Below are positions 53,721 to 64,000 of a stretch of DNA of 64,000 nucleotides, piece by piece; the stretch's first letter is position 1, and each line of letters begins with the position of its first letter. The stretch lies in contig CM028335.1 in the NCBI GenBank assembly GCA_016647705.1, positions 19,756,905 through 19,820,904 on the forward strand, given 5' to 3'. The notes below the pieces were generated by a model. That model saw nothing but the letters and a program-made list of their open reading frames with translations. It had not been told where the DNA came from and did no database searches. The translations under genes and the position numbers were made by a program. The stretch comes from Eucommia ulmoides. Its lineage: Eukaryota; Streptophyta; Magnoliopsida; Garryales; Eucommiaceae.

Positions 53721-55640
53721 TAGGAAAACAAAACTGAGAGGGATTAAGTTAAAAATCCCAAAAGGAGCATTTCAAACCATCTAAATTTTAGCAAGATTGA
53801 TCACCTCAGGAGAGGTAAATAATGCAATAGTAAAGGGTAAAAGTGCATATAATTTTTAATCACGTTACTCAATTTTCCTAAAACAATTGTAGCAAAAATG
53901 AAAGTTCTCCTATACGAAGCAAAGATTTTACAAATAATATCATTATAAACGAAATGCAAGATCCAAGAATTACGTAGTTAAATAAGAAATGGATTTCAAT
54001 TTCTTTTTTCTAGTTTTTTTATGGAATGAAAAGAAATTCGTTATCTTATGTCAGCCTTAGTTTTATATACCATTTATTCAACTAAATCAAATTTTGAAGT
54101 TCCACTTTTATTCGAGTTGAGCTATTTTTCCCACATTTTATACTCTCAAAAATTTTAAATATATATAGTTTTTTTGTTTTAGGAAAATTTCTTGGCTTTT
54201 CACTATGTTGATTGACAAATATATCCTACATAATCATATAATGATTGAACTTTAAAATTCTATAGCAAATCATAATCTTTAGGTCTAATTTTGGTTCTTG
54301 TTACATTGCAGTAATTCATATACTATGTGGCAGAGATATTTACAATACATATATTATTAGTTTAATGTAACTAAATAATTAATTCAGTGACATTCCACTA
54401 TCATACATAACAAATTGAATTTTAGTATAAAATGTTATTATGTTTTGTTTAAATTTCTCTAACAATATTTACAAACTTTCATAATTTTGCTTGAACATAA
54501 ATAAATTATTTGGTACATATGTCATGTGTTTATTTGCTTGTTTGTTCGTTTGTTGGTTATTGTTTTTAGATTCTTTTTTCATGTCTTTTTATATTTTTGT
54601 TTGAGTGAGTTTCAGATCTTTGAATTCTATTAAGGTTTTTTTTCCCCCAAAAAAAATATAGGTATTAACAATTGATGAAATTTTGATTGTTTTTAACAAA
54701 GTTTCTTTTTGGTGATCTGAATCATCAAAACTATAAACACTTTTTAACATGATAAATTTTTCGTAGAAATACTAACATTGAATGCGTTGTTCATAAATTA
54801 TGAATCTAAAATAAATTGGAGTAAAAAAGAAGACAAGAAACAAATCATTTCATTTTGAGAGTCCACACATAAAACCCTTGTACCAACCCATGGGAAAGAA
54901 TTTCAGGTTATATTGTGACGAAGCCAAATTCTAGTAAATCGTTTTGTTCTTAATTTCTAAGAGGTTTTCATTTTCGCAGTCTAAAATAATAATTAATATA
55001 TTGTGTTGTGAAAGTTTTCTTTATTTCCAAATTAGGAGTTCATATCACAAGCCACGATCAACGGTGAAGTTGTGAAACTAGTGATGGTACTGGTGGCAAG
55101 GAAAACTGTTTGCATTGCATAGTAGCTCTTGGGGGAAAACATCTAATTCAAAGAAAACAATTTTTCCAAGCAATTGTTGTCAACAGCTAGGAAGGCTTTG
55201 CAGTAGCCAGGACCAATAATTTGGACTTGAAAACGCATGAACACTGTTATAACATCCTTAACACATCCATACGGTTGCCAAGACTAATCCGATAGAGTAA
55301 CAAATGGAACTAACCTCGGACATTTTTAAATGCCTTATGTTTTTTCATATATTTGTAATGCAATATATTTTTTCATTAATTATTCTGGGAGTAATAGCTC
55401 AACTTTTAAAAAAAATGACTTTTTTTAGTATTGATAAATTTTCCACCATAATTTAATTTTAAGCCAAAGATTTGACTTTTCTGAAGGGAGCTATGCTATG
55501 GGTGGTGATCGATTTTTTATTTTCAACGACCTGACACCGATGATTTGGTTCACGAGTCAAACCAGTTAGGTTTATAATTAAATCTTGAATCTATTATGGG
55601 AGGTTTCACTAAATCGGTGGAGTGAATAGGGAATAATTAG
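53721..55640. other. AT-rich interval without recognisable content
   Basis: No ORF above 60 codons, no transposon termini and no tandem repeats longer than simple tracts. Confidence 0.5.
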
Positions 55641-58065
55641 GTGTTGTGCCATCCAACAAAAATTTGGATTTCGATTGTGATAATCAAAAGACGGCCGAAG
55701 GATCTTTCAATCCTGAGATTGGTGAAAATCCTTTCAAATTTACCTAAATTCGGTGATTCTTCACCGCCTCCAACCTCATTGCACATTCTGGGCATGGATT
55801 TCGTTCAGATCTATCGAGTTGGGGGGTTTCAACCAGATCTGGTCCTCTAAAATCCCAAACCAGAGCAGATTAGAGTTTTGTCTAGCTGGGCGTCACTTAT
55901 GTGCAGGGGCGAAGGCATCAAATTCTCAACTTTGTAAGAATCGTATAGGTGAGCTCAACTTATTCTCTGCTTTGGTGATATTCTTAATTAGATTATTGAA
56001 TTTTCTGTTCTCGGGAGCCAGTGGATTTGTTGCATTTTCTATACGTAATTCCTCTATTCAACTCATCATGGGTAGTAAAAATGCAAGTTGGAAGGGAAAT
56101 TTTGCAAAGTCAAAAGAACAATTAGTGTCCATTTTTGTGGATGCAATCCCGGAGAGGATAGGTAGGAGAAGCCTAAAATTTATGTTTCAGTGGCATGAGG
56201 TGGTGTGTGATGTCTATATGCCAAAGCGAAGAAGAGTTAGAACAAATTCAAAATATGAATTTGTTTGATTTCAACCTTGGTTGAAGCCTTGTTAGCGATT
56301 AAAGTTCTCAATAGAATTACGGTGAAGAATAAAGTGATTCAAGTTTGTTTGGATGTGTCCACTAAACAATCCCTTGTACCTAGTGTCAAAAGAAAATTGA
56401 TAAGAAAAGAAGGAATCGACTTAGGGTCTTCAGTTTGGGAACCCATTATTGTTTCTAATACTTAGTTCAAGCCTAGTAATATGAACTTATCAGTCTATCG
56501 TTTGAAAAATGTTCTTAATATTAGTGAGAACTCTTTCTATAATAAGGATATGATAAATAAAATTAAAATAGTGTTCAATAGAGTAAAAAAAGTGATAGAA
56601 TATGGGAAAAATATGGGCTTGACTATGACCTCGAATAGATTGGAGTTTAGAGATTGGATTGTTAAATTGATTCTTAAGTTATGGAACAGTTTGGAGTTGG
56701 AACAAATGAGTGCAATGAATCCCAAGTCAAATAGGGCCAAAACATCTCCTAATGTTGATCTAGAAGAGGATCTCTCAAACCATGAAGAGGTTTTCTATGG
56801 CTTGGAAGAGGGTGAGATAATTGCAAAGTCTTCTTGTTCACACAATTCAAATGAATCAATGGCTAAAAGTGATATTGATTTTTTGAGGCAAGAATAGTCA
56901 TTTTCAATTGATTTAGTGGGTGGTTGTAACTCAAAATTCAAGAATGAACTTGATAAAATTTTCTCCAAAATCGATATTAAGCATCGGTGGAGATTTAAAA
57001 AGAAGCTAATGCCTATTCCTAAAAGGAATGGAAAAAAAGAAATCATTGGCAGTTTGGGTGTTTTAGGGTAAATATTTTAATTTTTGTTGGTCGGGGTGGC
57101 AGAAAGGGAATAGAGAAAATATTTGCGAAAATCAGTCATAATTGTTGCTACAAGTTGCGGGAATTAATTACGCTTGGGGTTGACTTGTTTGTGTATAGTA
57201 GTAGGCTTTATTAGGGAAGGTAGATGGTGTTTGCTAGGTTTGCCTTAGGGAATTTGGTTATCTGTAGGTTTGGTCCTCGGGAGTGTTTTAATTCCTTTTG
57301 TGCCATTATAGAATTAAGTAAGGGTTTTGTGGGAGAGAAGGTTGAGAAATTGTCATTGGAATCAGCTCAGTCAAGTATCGATTTCTCCTCATGCCTTCTT
57401 TAACTGGTTGGGACCTCTGCTGTTATGATGAGTCATGGCTTCTACAAATGAGGATATTATGAAGTTTCAATGATATCCTGCTAGTTTGTTGCATCTTTTG
57501 AGAAGTTTTGTAATGTAATATGGAGGTTTGACAGAGTTTAACCTTTGGTATACAAATAGTAGAGTGTGGGGCACTTGTAGTAGGTCAGTTTGGCCCTGAA
57601 AGCTTATTCTATTCTCTTAAAGACCATGAGTTCCGGTGATTCAATTTGTTTTGCCAGAAAAGTGTCTACTGTTTTTGTCAGAGGATAGATCCTAGCCAAT
57701 CAAAGTTAGCTCTTAGCTTCGTCTCTTAAATTTGCGACTAGTTTGGTAGAAATGCATTTGGGAGTCAAGCACTACAGCGGCGTCACCCCTTTCCTAATTG
57801 CAACAGCATCAGTTTATTTCAAGAGGAGGGGTTCTTGCATATATTGAGTCTATGTGTTTCGATTTTTGGAGTAGACCATCGCTGTGTTTATTTTGGCATG
57901 CTATCAGTTGTATAATTGTGGCTTGATCCATTAATGTTTCTAATAAGCTATTTCTGTATTGTCCTAGGTGTATTTGTGGTCTTGCATACTACGTCTCTAA
58001 ATATTGGTTTGTATTAAAGGAGACCATTCCCCTAATTTAATATATATAAAATATTGCTTACCAAA
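55640..58065 (+). mobile_element. LINE-like non-LTR retrotransposon remnant
   Basis: A decayed ORF1 with an RRM domain (56068-57071) is followed by about 1 kb of noncoding sequence ending in AATTTAATATATATAAAATA and an A-rich tail (58065). No endonuclease or reverse transcriptase is seen, so ORF2 was deleted or this is an ORF1-type gene derived from a LINE. The 5' boundary is unclear; 55640-56067 has short open frames resembling a leader. Confidence 0.5.
56068..57071 (+). pseudogene. LINE ORF1-like protein with an RNA recognition motif, frameshifted
   Basis: From ATG at 56068 the frame reads MGSKNASWKGNFAKSKEQ, then SIFVDAIPERIGRRSL (RNP2-like IFVDAI) and SKYEFV (RNP1-like). TGA at 56266-56268 stands where arginine would be expected, and a 1-nt shift follows. 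The RRM end continues in another frame (LVEALLAIKVLNRITVKNKV, 56274 on), then VKRKLIRKEG. Another break precedes MNLSVYRLKNVLNISEN (56481-56897), a Lys/Asn-rich then acidic segment (DLEEDLSNHEEVFYGLEEGE). The tail is basic, with HRWRFKKKLMPIPKRNGKK, ending at TAA (57069-57071). RRM-bearing ORF1 proteins of plant L1-like elements bind the element RNA. Alternatively it is an RRM host gene relic. Confidence 0.6.
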
Positions 58066-59370
58066 AAAAATGTAAATGTAAATGTCACAAAATTAAATTT
58101 ATATTGAAAGCGACTTTTTCAGAAAATAAATCTTGTTCGCATAGAAGAAAACAGTTCAAAAGGTGATAGTTGTTTCCTGGCAATCTATATCTAATATTAA
58201 AAGTGAAAGTTTTTGATTAGGTTGAATAGGAATGCTCCAACCATGTAGTACGTACTTTTGGTGAGTTTGCAAATTTGTTTTTTTTTTTTGGTACATATGT
58301 TGGGAAAAAAAAGTTGAACTCTAAAACTTTCACAAATGACGCTAGGACATATCCACTAAACTACAATTAAACCTTGGGATAGTGAAGTTTTAATGGAATT
58401 TTATTGTTTAAATTGATTGAACCCCTCTTATTTATATTAGTTGTGTTATTCTAATTAATTATCTAAGTAGTTACATGATTTTATTCTAATTCAAAATAAA
58501 TGACTATTTTTTTAATAAATATGATATATTAAATTAGCCAAAATAATTATAGAATCTCTTTTTTTCTCTTTTGATGTGATTTTTTTATTGGTGAGCATTA
58601 TTAAAATTTCTAATAACAATAACTACAAAAACAACAAAAAATGGAAGCTATTATATAGTTTAAAAGCTAACCTTAATAATGAAATTAAAAATTTTGAAAC
58701 TAAATAAATAAAGTTTCTATTCAAATACACATTAAAAAATAAAAATCGAAATATTGTCTCTTTGGAACTTGGCACTTAAATTTGTTTACCGCTTTATTGT
58801 TTTTTTTAGATGTGAAAACAAATGAAAGTGGTCGAAAGTTGTAAAAAAAAAAATCGTAAATGCATTATTTTTTTATTTTTTTTAAATATATATATTATTA
58901 AACATGAGATGAGATTAAAAGAACAACACTCTAAATGTTTCATGTGTAACAGCCCAAATGTTCAATACATAGTAATATAAATTTTAATTTTATTTTTTTA
59001 ATCCCGTCCAATATCCAGGTCTAAAATTTGTATTTTTCTCCCCTAATAACGAAACCCATAGGTCTAGTCAACCTCACCTCTTCAATTTTTATTTATTTGT
59101 TTATTTATTCATTTATTTATTTTTTGTAACTCCTTCGTTATCCCTCTCATAGAATTTAATTCACCATCAACTTCTTTATAAAATTACTATTTATGAAAAT
59201 TAATAGATAATTTATTTATAAAAATTCCAATTCAAGTTAAGATATAAATAAATGCTTGATTTTTGAGTCCATAAATTGATTATAACATTCAATCGACAGT
59301 TACAAACAAATAAATGAAATAAGTTTAAAACGCAAATAGGAATGGGTATAAGTGAAATTAAATCACGTTT
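58066..59370. other. AT-rich interval without recognisable content
   Basis: Poly-A/T tracts and TTTATTTATTT runs (59085-59125). TGTAACAGCCC at about 58946 resembles an LTR start, but no partner was found. Confidence 0.5.
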
Positions 59371-59372
59371 CC

Positions 59373-59654
59373 CTATAAAAGTACCACCCCCACACCCCAT
59401 GAATGAGCTTCACAAACTTGTGGATGTTCGTTAACCGATCCTTTGGGAATGTGAGAGTTAATACTATCGTGGAATGGTGCGTTGAAGAGATTGTAATGGC
59501 ATTCATGGGTGCAAGGTTTTTTCCCAGTGTTTGGTAATGGAACTTGGCCACTCATGAACGCCATTACAGCCTCCTTAATGCATCGCCCCCACATTAAGTG
59601 AAGACCACAGGCACTTATTAATTTCAACACCTCCAGATCAAGTCGGTTCGGCAA
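59373..59654 (-). pseudogene. Unrecognised 93-codon ORF, interrupted by MITE copy 2
   Basis: The minus strand reads MPNRLDLEVLKLISACGLHL, MWGRCIKEAVMAFMSGQVPL and then HECHYNLFNAPFHDSINSH. It has balanced composition with several Cys and His and no low-complexity runs, so a real but unknown protein fragment is plausible. It begins a few bases from the left end of the TIR element at 59661, which may have cut off its 5' part. The 62-codon frame overlapping on the same strand is a shadow. I give no function. Confidence 0.35.
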
Positions 59655-59660
59655 ACGGAA

Positions 59661-60291
59661 CGCCGTTTGGTTAGTGTTCCCAACTCAACCCAACCCAAAA
59701 ATTTTGGGTTTGATTTTTAGGAACGCGTTTGGCAAACACAAAACCCAACCCAACCCAAAAATTAGGAATTGATTATCAAAATCCTAAAGAAACCAGAAAC
59801 AAAAAAAAATTGTTTCTTTTTGTGTCCAAAAAATTCAACTCAAAGTTCTCAACTTCCGTCTTCATCTGCCGGCTGACTACCACCACCCGCTGCCGGCCAC
59901 CGTCCGGCGACCATCGCCGGCCGCCGCCGCCGCCGGCCGGTGACCTTCTGCTGCCGCCGGTCACCTCCGGCGACCGTCCGCGCCGCTGGCGTCCACCTCC
60001 GGCTACCGTCCACCGCCTGCTGGCGACCGTCACCGGCCACCTCCGGCGCCCGCCAGCCGTCCGGCCACCACTGCCGCCGCCGCCGCCGCCGTTCGCCACC
60101 GCCAAACACAAAAAAAAAAATTAGTTTTAGGATAAAATCGTTATCAAATACATTCTGTTCTCAGCACAAAACCAAAAATTTCGTTACCAAACGCAATTCT
60201 GTTTTCAAAATTCTCAACTCAACCCAATTCAACTCAACCCAACCCATTCCAGTTGGGTTCAGAAAAGTGGGAACAGTAACCAAACGCCACC
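59661..60291. mobile_element. TIR element, GGCCCCGTTTGG-type (MITE-like), copy 2
   Basis: Left ACGCCGTTTGGTTAGTGTTC and right (reversed) GGTGGCGTTTGGTTACTGTT form terminal inverted repeats. The outer 150-200 bp match copy 1 at 2433-3591, including GTTTGGCAAACACAAAA-like and ACCAAACGCAATTCTGTT blocks. The centre (59860-60105) is a CCGG/CCGCCG-rich insert with very high CpG content, absent from copy 1. ORFs of 86-131 codons in the insert arise from the GC repeat and were not called. Confidence 0.75.
59860..60105. repeat. CpG-rich CCGGCGACC repeat insert in MITE copy 2
   Basis: Degenerate CGGC/CCGGCGACC units, above about 75% G+C by eye, in a window that is otherwise about one-third G+C. Confidence 0.7.
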
Positions 60292-60439
60292 TTCTTCAAC
60301 ATCTCTAATGTATGCAAATTAAAAGTTTATTACTCAATGTCCACCTGAGTATAATTAAATCTAAGTTAATTGCAAGATAAAAAATGGGTTTCTACAAAAT
60401 GATTTTTGCCAATTTTGTTTTTTGTTGTTTTTTTATTTT

Positions 60440-60535
60440 TTTTTTGGGGGGGGGGGGGGGGTGTTGGGGGATTTTTGTTGTTTTTTTATTTTGTTTTTGG
60501 GGGGGGGGGGGGGGGGGGGGGGTGTTGGGGGAGGA
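60440..60535. repeat. Duplicated poly-G tracts
   Basis: Two copies of a unit with G runs of roughly 18 and 25 followed by TGTTGGGGGA, separated by TTTTTGTTGTTTTTTTATTT. Both have four-tract G-quadruplex potential. 60536-60938 shows nothing recognisable. Confidence 0.85.
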
Positions 60536-60938
60536 GAAATGTCCTCCATGGTCACTTGTCAAATATGTAGAAATGACAGGGTTAAGGAGTGAAGTCTTAC
60601 TCTATAACCACCATTAATCTTAAAAAATTTCAAGAATTGTGAATGGCATGTTATGAACAACTACTATTAGATTCTTGTAAAGAGTAACTAAAAATTGAAA
60701 GCGTACAGTATTAGGTCATGAATTCTTACACGTGTTGTTGTGCTCATATTTTGAATTTGATTGTATGTGATAGATTGAAAGAACTGCACGAGTCAATAAT
60801 TAAGATTCGAAAAGAGGTTAGATATGTCAAGTGCTCTCCAAATAGATTTCAGACTTTTAAAAAAATGTGTTGAATTGCTTAAAATTGAATCGAAGAGTCT
60901 CTTATGTCTTGATATTCTAACTCATTGGAATTTCACAT

Positions 60939-63132
60939 TGTTGGCCTAGTGAGCTATCCAAGAGGAGGGGTGAATTGGGTAATATTAAAAAATTATTAGA
61001 ATAATAATAACACTTCAAAAATTCAAACAATTAATTTTATCTTAAATTTAATTATTATCTTTATAACAGCGGATATGTGTTATCAACTAGGTGCACACGA
61101 AACAACAATAAAAGTAAAATAAATAAAGGAGCACACCATATATCCTGGTTCACCAAGCTACTCTTGGTTAATCCAGTCCTCCGAGCACCACGGAGATTCA
61201 CACCCTCTAAACTCAAGATTCCTTTAAAGGTAAAAACCAAACCCTCATAAAGATTCTTTTCACAGGCTCAAAATCAACCTTTACAAATTCATTTTCTCAG
61301 ACTCAGGAATAACATCGACTTTTTACAAGCTCAAAAATAACATAATTCTATTAAAGGGAGAATCATGACCTAATTCTTTTTATACCTAAGGCTCAAGAAT
61401 CAAAACATCACAAAAGCACTCCAACTATCAATTTTCCCGGTAAGGATTGAGCCTTTACAAAATCACTCAAAAATTCAATCAAGGAAGAATTAACACCTAA
61501 TCTTTTTATACCTTGGGCAAATATCAAAACCTCAATCTCTTTACCGGAAGAGATTCAAACCAGCTACCCTTAATTAGACACTCCTAGTGGTATCTAATCC
61601 GACATTCAACTCACCAATTACAAATAGTTGTTAAGTGATTTTTTCACTCGGAGCTTCTACCACATCAAATAAATTAGAACTCAATTAATATCCCAAAACT
61701 AATGATAGAAAAGTTAGATATTCAGAATATGATTTTAAACAAAAATTGAGTAGCACATAATCATATTTCTCAAGAAATTGTTTCAAAAATATTTTTCAAT
61801 AAAAAATCCAGAAAATAATTTCAAAGATCAAAATCAAAATAATAAATAATAGAATCAAGTAACAATTAATAACAAGTAATTTAGAATGATCTTACCAGAA
61901 TTCCACCGAATAAATAATGATTAGCAATGCAACTTCAAATCGGTGATCAACAATAATTTTCTTCAATATCTCAAGAATGATTTTCAAGACAATTCTCACA
62001 AAACTCTTAGTATGATAACTCTTAGAAAGTACAAGAGCTGAATAACTCAGAACGATTGATATCTCATCTATCTTTGAAGTGAAAAACGCATGTCTATTTA
62101 AAAGAGAATAGAACAAGCTCTCCAATGGCTAGTTCTCACTTGTTATGACATTTAATTGCTCTTATAGACCTCTTATATCATTAAGACTTTATCCTGATTC
62201 AAATCACTTAATTACGTCTTTTAAACTTATCAATTAAGCCCCCCAAATATTTCTCAATCACAATTAAATAGGATAGAACGAATTATATGACCAAATTGAG
62301 AAATATTCACACTTAATGAACCATGTCTATAGGGATATCATAATATATGTTGCATATCTCAAATAACATCAAATCCCTAATATATCTCGTGAACCTTAAC
62401 CATAAAACGGCTAGTAACGACTACTTTTAGAATAAAATTCGGAATTCCACAAAATCCTGAAACAGTTAAATAAGTCGACTTACCAAGGATCACCGCTCGA
62501 TTCAGGATGTAACCAAGCCAAATATCCATTGCTCATCGGTCGACCTATCTGTCGGCCTAGAGATTCAGAGAGTTATATTTCTAATCACAAGTCGACCTCC
62601 CTGTCAACTTATTGATTTAGAGAGTTCACCATTTAAGCTCAAGTCGACCTACCTGTCGACTTGTTAATGCTGAGAACCTCTTTTAAATTCGTTTTTAATT
62701 TATTCTCATTGACGTTTTCGCCCCTTTAACCGATTTCTTTTCTCGGTTAGTTCCACTAAATTCTTAAATTCAATTTTAATTAATTATCAATAGTTTATTT
62801 TCAATTCTACATAGGAGCAAATAATTCAACTAATTAGGATCCTATAAAAGAACACACATATTTATAAAATCGTTTAAAAAACTTTTTGTGTCGTGTATGA
62901 TCCTAATTGGGATATTAAGAGTTGAAATTTAACCTGAGTTGTTTTCCTTAGGTTCTTTAAATTCTTCAACGTCTTAATCCTTCATGATCTTTGTCATCAT
63001 CTTTTAGCATCTATTCATTACTTGTCATCATATCTTCATCATTGGAACTAATAAACTGAAACACTCAATTAAACCGTTAGTTCCACCAAAAACATCAATC
63101 TTTAATTGTCCATCAAAATCTTAGAATCAACA
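60939..63132 (-). repeat. 3' LTR of a Sirevirus-type copia element (about 2.2 kb)
   Basis: Ends are TGTTGGCCTAG (60939) and AGAATCAACA (63132). On the minus strand the purine tract AAAGAGGGAGAT precedes TGTTGATTCTAAG, inside the phrase CATCATCAAAAAGAGGGAGA that is typical of Sirevirus-like copia 3' ends. The left end carries AAGAGGAGGGGTGAATTGGG, also common in such LTRs. No coding sequence is inside. Confidence 0.7.
62470..62690. repeat. GTCGAC-containing tandem repeat in the LTR, three units
   Basis: GTCGACCTACCTGTCGAC (62643) and diverged versions at about 62538 and 62591, spaced 52-53 bp. Each is followed by a TTNNTGATTNAGAGAGTT-like stretch. Each core is a palindrome with a short spacer. 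Confidence 0.75.
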
Positions 63133-64000
63133 ATCTCCCTCTTTTTGATGATGACAATTATCTTTGATGTTTTCTTCAAAATAATAATATAACCACACTC
63201 CCCTTAAATCCAAGGACGGGTTATTTAACTCATTAAAGTAAAGTAATGAAGATAATCATAAGATTTTCAACGAAGAACAAATTTCAATATACTCCCCCGT
63301 AAGATATTCATTAAAATATCAACTAATTCTCTCCCTTTGTCATCTCAAAAAAAAATTGGGGAGAGGAGAACCAGAAATATCACTACTCTAAGCAAATGAC
63401 ATAAATTTTAATTTTCCACTAGAGATTTAGTGAGTATACCAACAAGCTAATTGAAACTATCAAAATCTTCAATATCATCTTTTAAATATGACTTCTAGTA
63501 GATCTTATATAGCACAAAGATGTCACATATAAGTATGTAAGTTTTTCTGATAAACATGCAATAATTCTAAGATATCAAGAGAATATGTAAACCAACACAG
63601 GTCTTAGAATTTCTTACTAACTCATTTAAGCTTAATTTCTTACTAATGGCATGGTCTCTAGAAATCATATGACTTTCATCTTTAGGTGTTAAAGACGTAA
63701 ATTCTTATTTTATTCCCTGTCACGTGTTGAGAACAGCCGCTTCCTAGGAACAATTTGTCCTTGCAAATAAATGTTTATTTGATAACTTATAAGAAGCACC
63801 TCAAAGAGTTCCTAGGTAGTATCCAATCTAAGTGGGTTCGATCTTATTAGTCGGAACAATTTTAGTTCCCTTGGGAACCAAACTTTCCTACAATTAGATA
63901 TTCTTGAAAAACATTTATGAATAGTATGCCTTACAACATTACATTTAAAACATCTAACAAGATCTTTGGTTTTATAAAAGAATTTATGAAAATGTTTTTA
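63133..64000 (-). pseudogene. Interior of the Sirevirus-type copia element: gag zinc knuckle and protease remnants
   Basis: On the minus strand, entering at the window edge, CFKCNVVRHTIHKC (about 63950-63910) is a perfect C-X2-C-X4-H-X4-C gag zinc knuckle. KVWFPRELKLF and then KDKLFLGSGCSQHVTGN (about 63765-63712) follow; the latter is the protease active-site region with the aspartate changed to glycine. From there to the polypurine tract (63133-63145) only about 570 bp remain, with no integrase, RT or RNase H. Most of pol is deleted. The element continues beyond the window on the right. Confidence 0.7.

Noticed and set aside
58940-58970. TGTAACAGCCC as an LTR start
   Set aside because: No matching second LTR, primer site or target duplication nearby.
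59776-60124. ORFs of 86-131 codons in the CCGG-rich insert
   Set aside because: Low-complexity translation of a GC repeat in several frames at once.

Overview
The window looks like plant nuclear heterochromatin, most likely from a eudicot. It is AT-rich, full of poly-A/T and microsatellite tracts, and built from plant transposon families: Ty3/gypsy elements of the Athila/Tat type, Ty1/copia with an initiator-Met primer site, a CACTA transposon, a Helitron, Mutator-like and GGCCCCGTTTGG-type elements, and a LINE. I cannot name the species. I found no intact host gene, rRNA, tRNA or CRISPR array. Every coding region I can recognise belongs to a mobile element or is a broken, possibly captured, gene fragment.

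Left part (1-10.9 kb). 1-2400 is a foldback-like element with long inverted arms. 2433-3591 is a terminal-inverted-repeat element whose sister copy lies at 59661-60291. 4001-5371 is an almost perfectly palindromic Mutator-like element with an exact 9-bp target duplication. Each of its arms carries a copy of a two-exon GRF-type zinc-finger gene, and the two copies are broken in different ways. After that come a pair of about 500-bp direct repeats, an 83-bp tandem array, a minus-strand LTR ending at 9596 and a 32-35 bp minisatellite.

Middle (10.9-43.4 kb). This is a nested stack that appears to sit in one old CACTA transposon, with candidate ends at 10878 and 43370 and a transposase N-terminal fragment at 24866-25322. 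Inside it lie a copia 3' end (11.2-11.8 kb), a probable Helitron (about 13597-18083) carrying a triplicated intron-exon module, a truncated gypsy element A (18351-24865), and a copia element K (26794-41592; near-matching 5-bp target duplication). K is itself split by a truncated gypsy element B (28715-37757) and by a probable solo LTR (38540-41236, flanked by CCACG). A and B both lie on the minus strand, keep the 3' LTR, and are cut off inside gag-pol where they abut their host element.

Right part (43.4-64 kb). 44282-50479 is a minus-strand LTR element (D) with a perfect GCTAA target duplication, two LTRs of up to 3.1 kb and almost no interior. 51545-53061 is another minus-strand LTR, homologous to the one at 8.2-9.6 kb. 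Then follow an unrecognised gene-like fragment (53.4 kb), a LINE-like ORF1 with an RRM domain and no reverse transcriptase (55.6-58.1 kb), a second unrecognised fragment (59.4-59.65 kb), the second MITE-like copy, two poly-G tracts, and the 3' LTR plus interior fragments of a minus-strand copia of Sirevirus type (60939 to the window end).

The elements do not form one pathway. What links them is insertion order: CACTA first, then K and A, then B and the solo LTR, followed by deletions that removed element interiors. The most unusual items are the palindromic GRF-finger element, the matched GC-rich palindromic motif blocks in A and B, the exon triplication in the Helitron, and the bZIP-type motif array in the leader of K.
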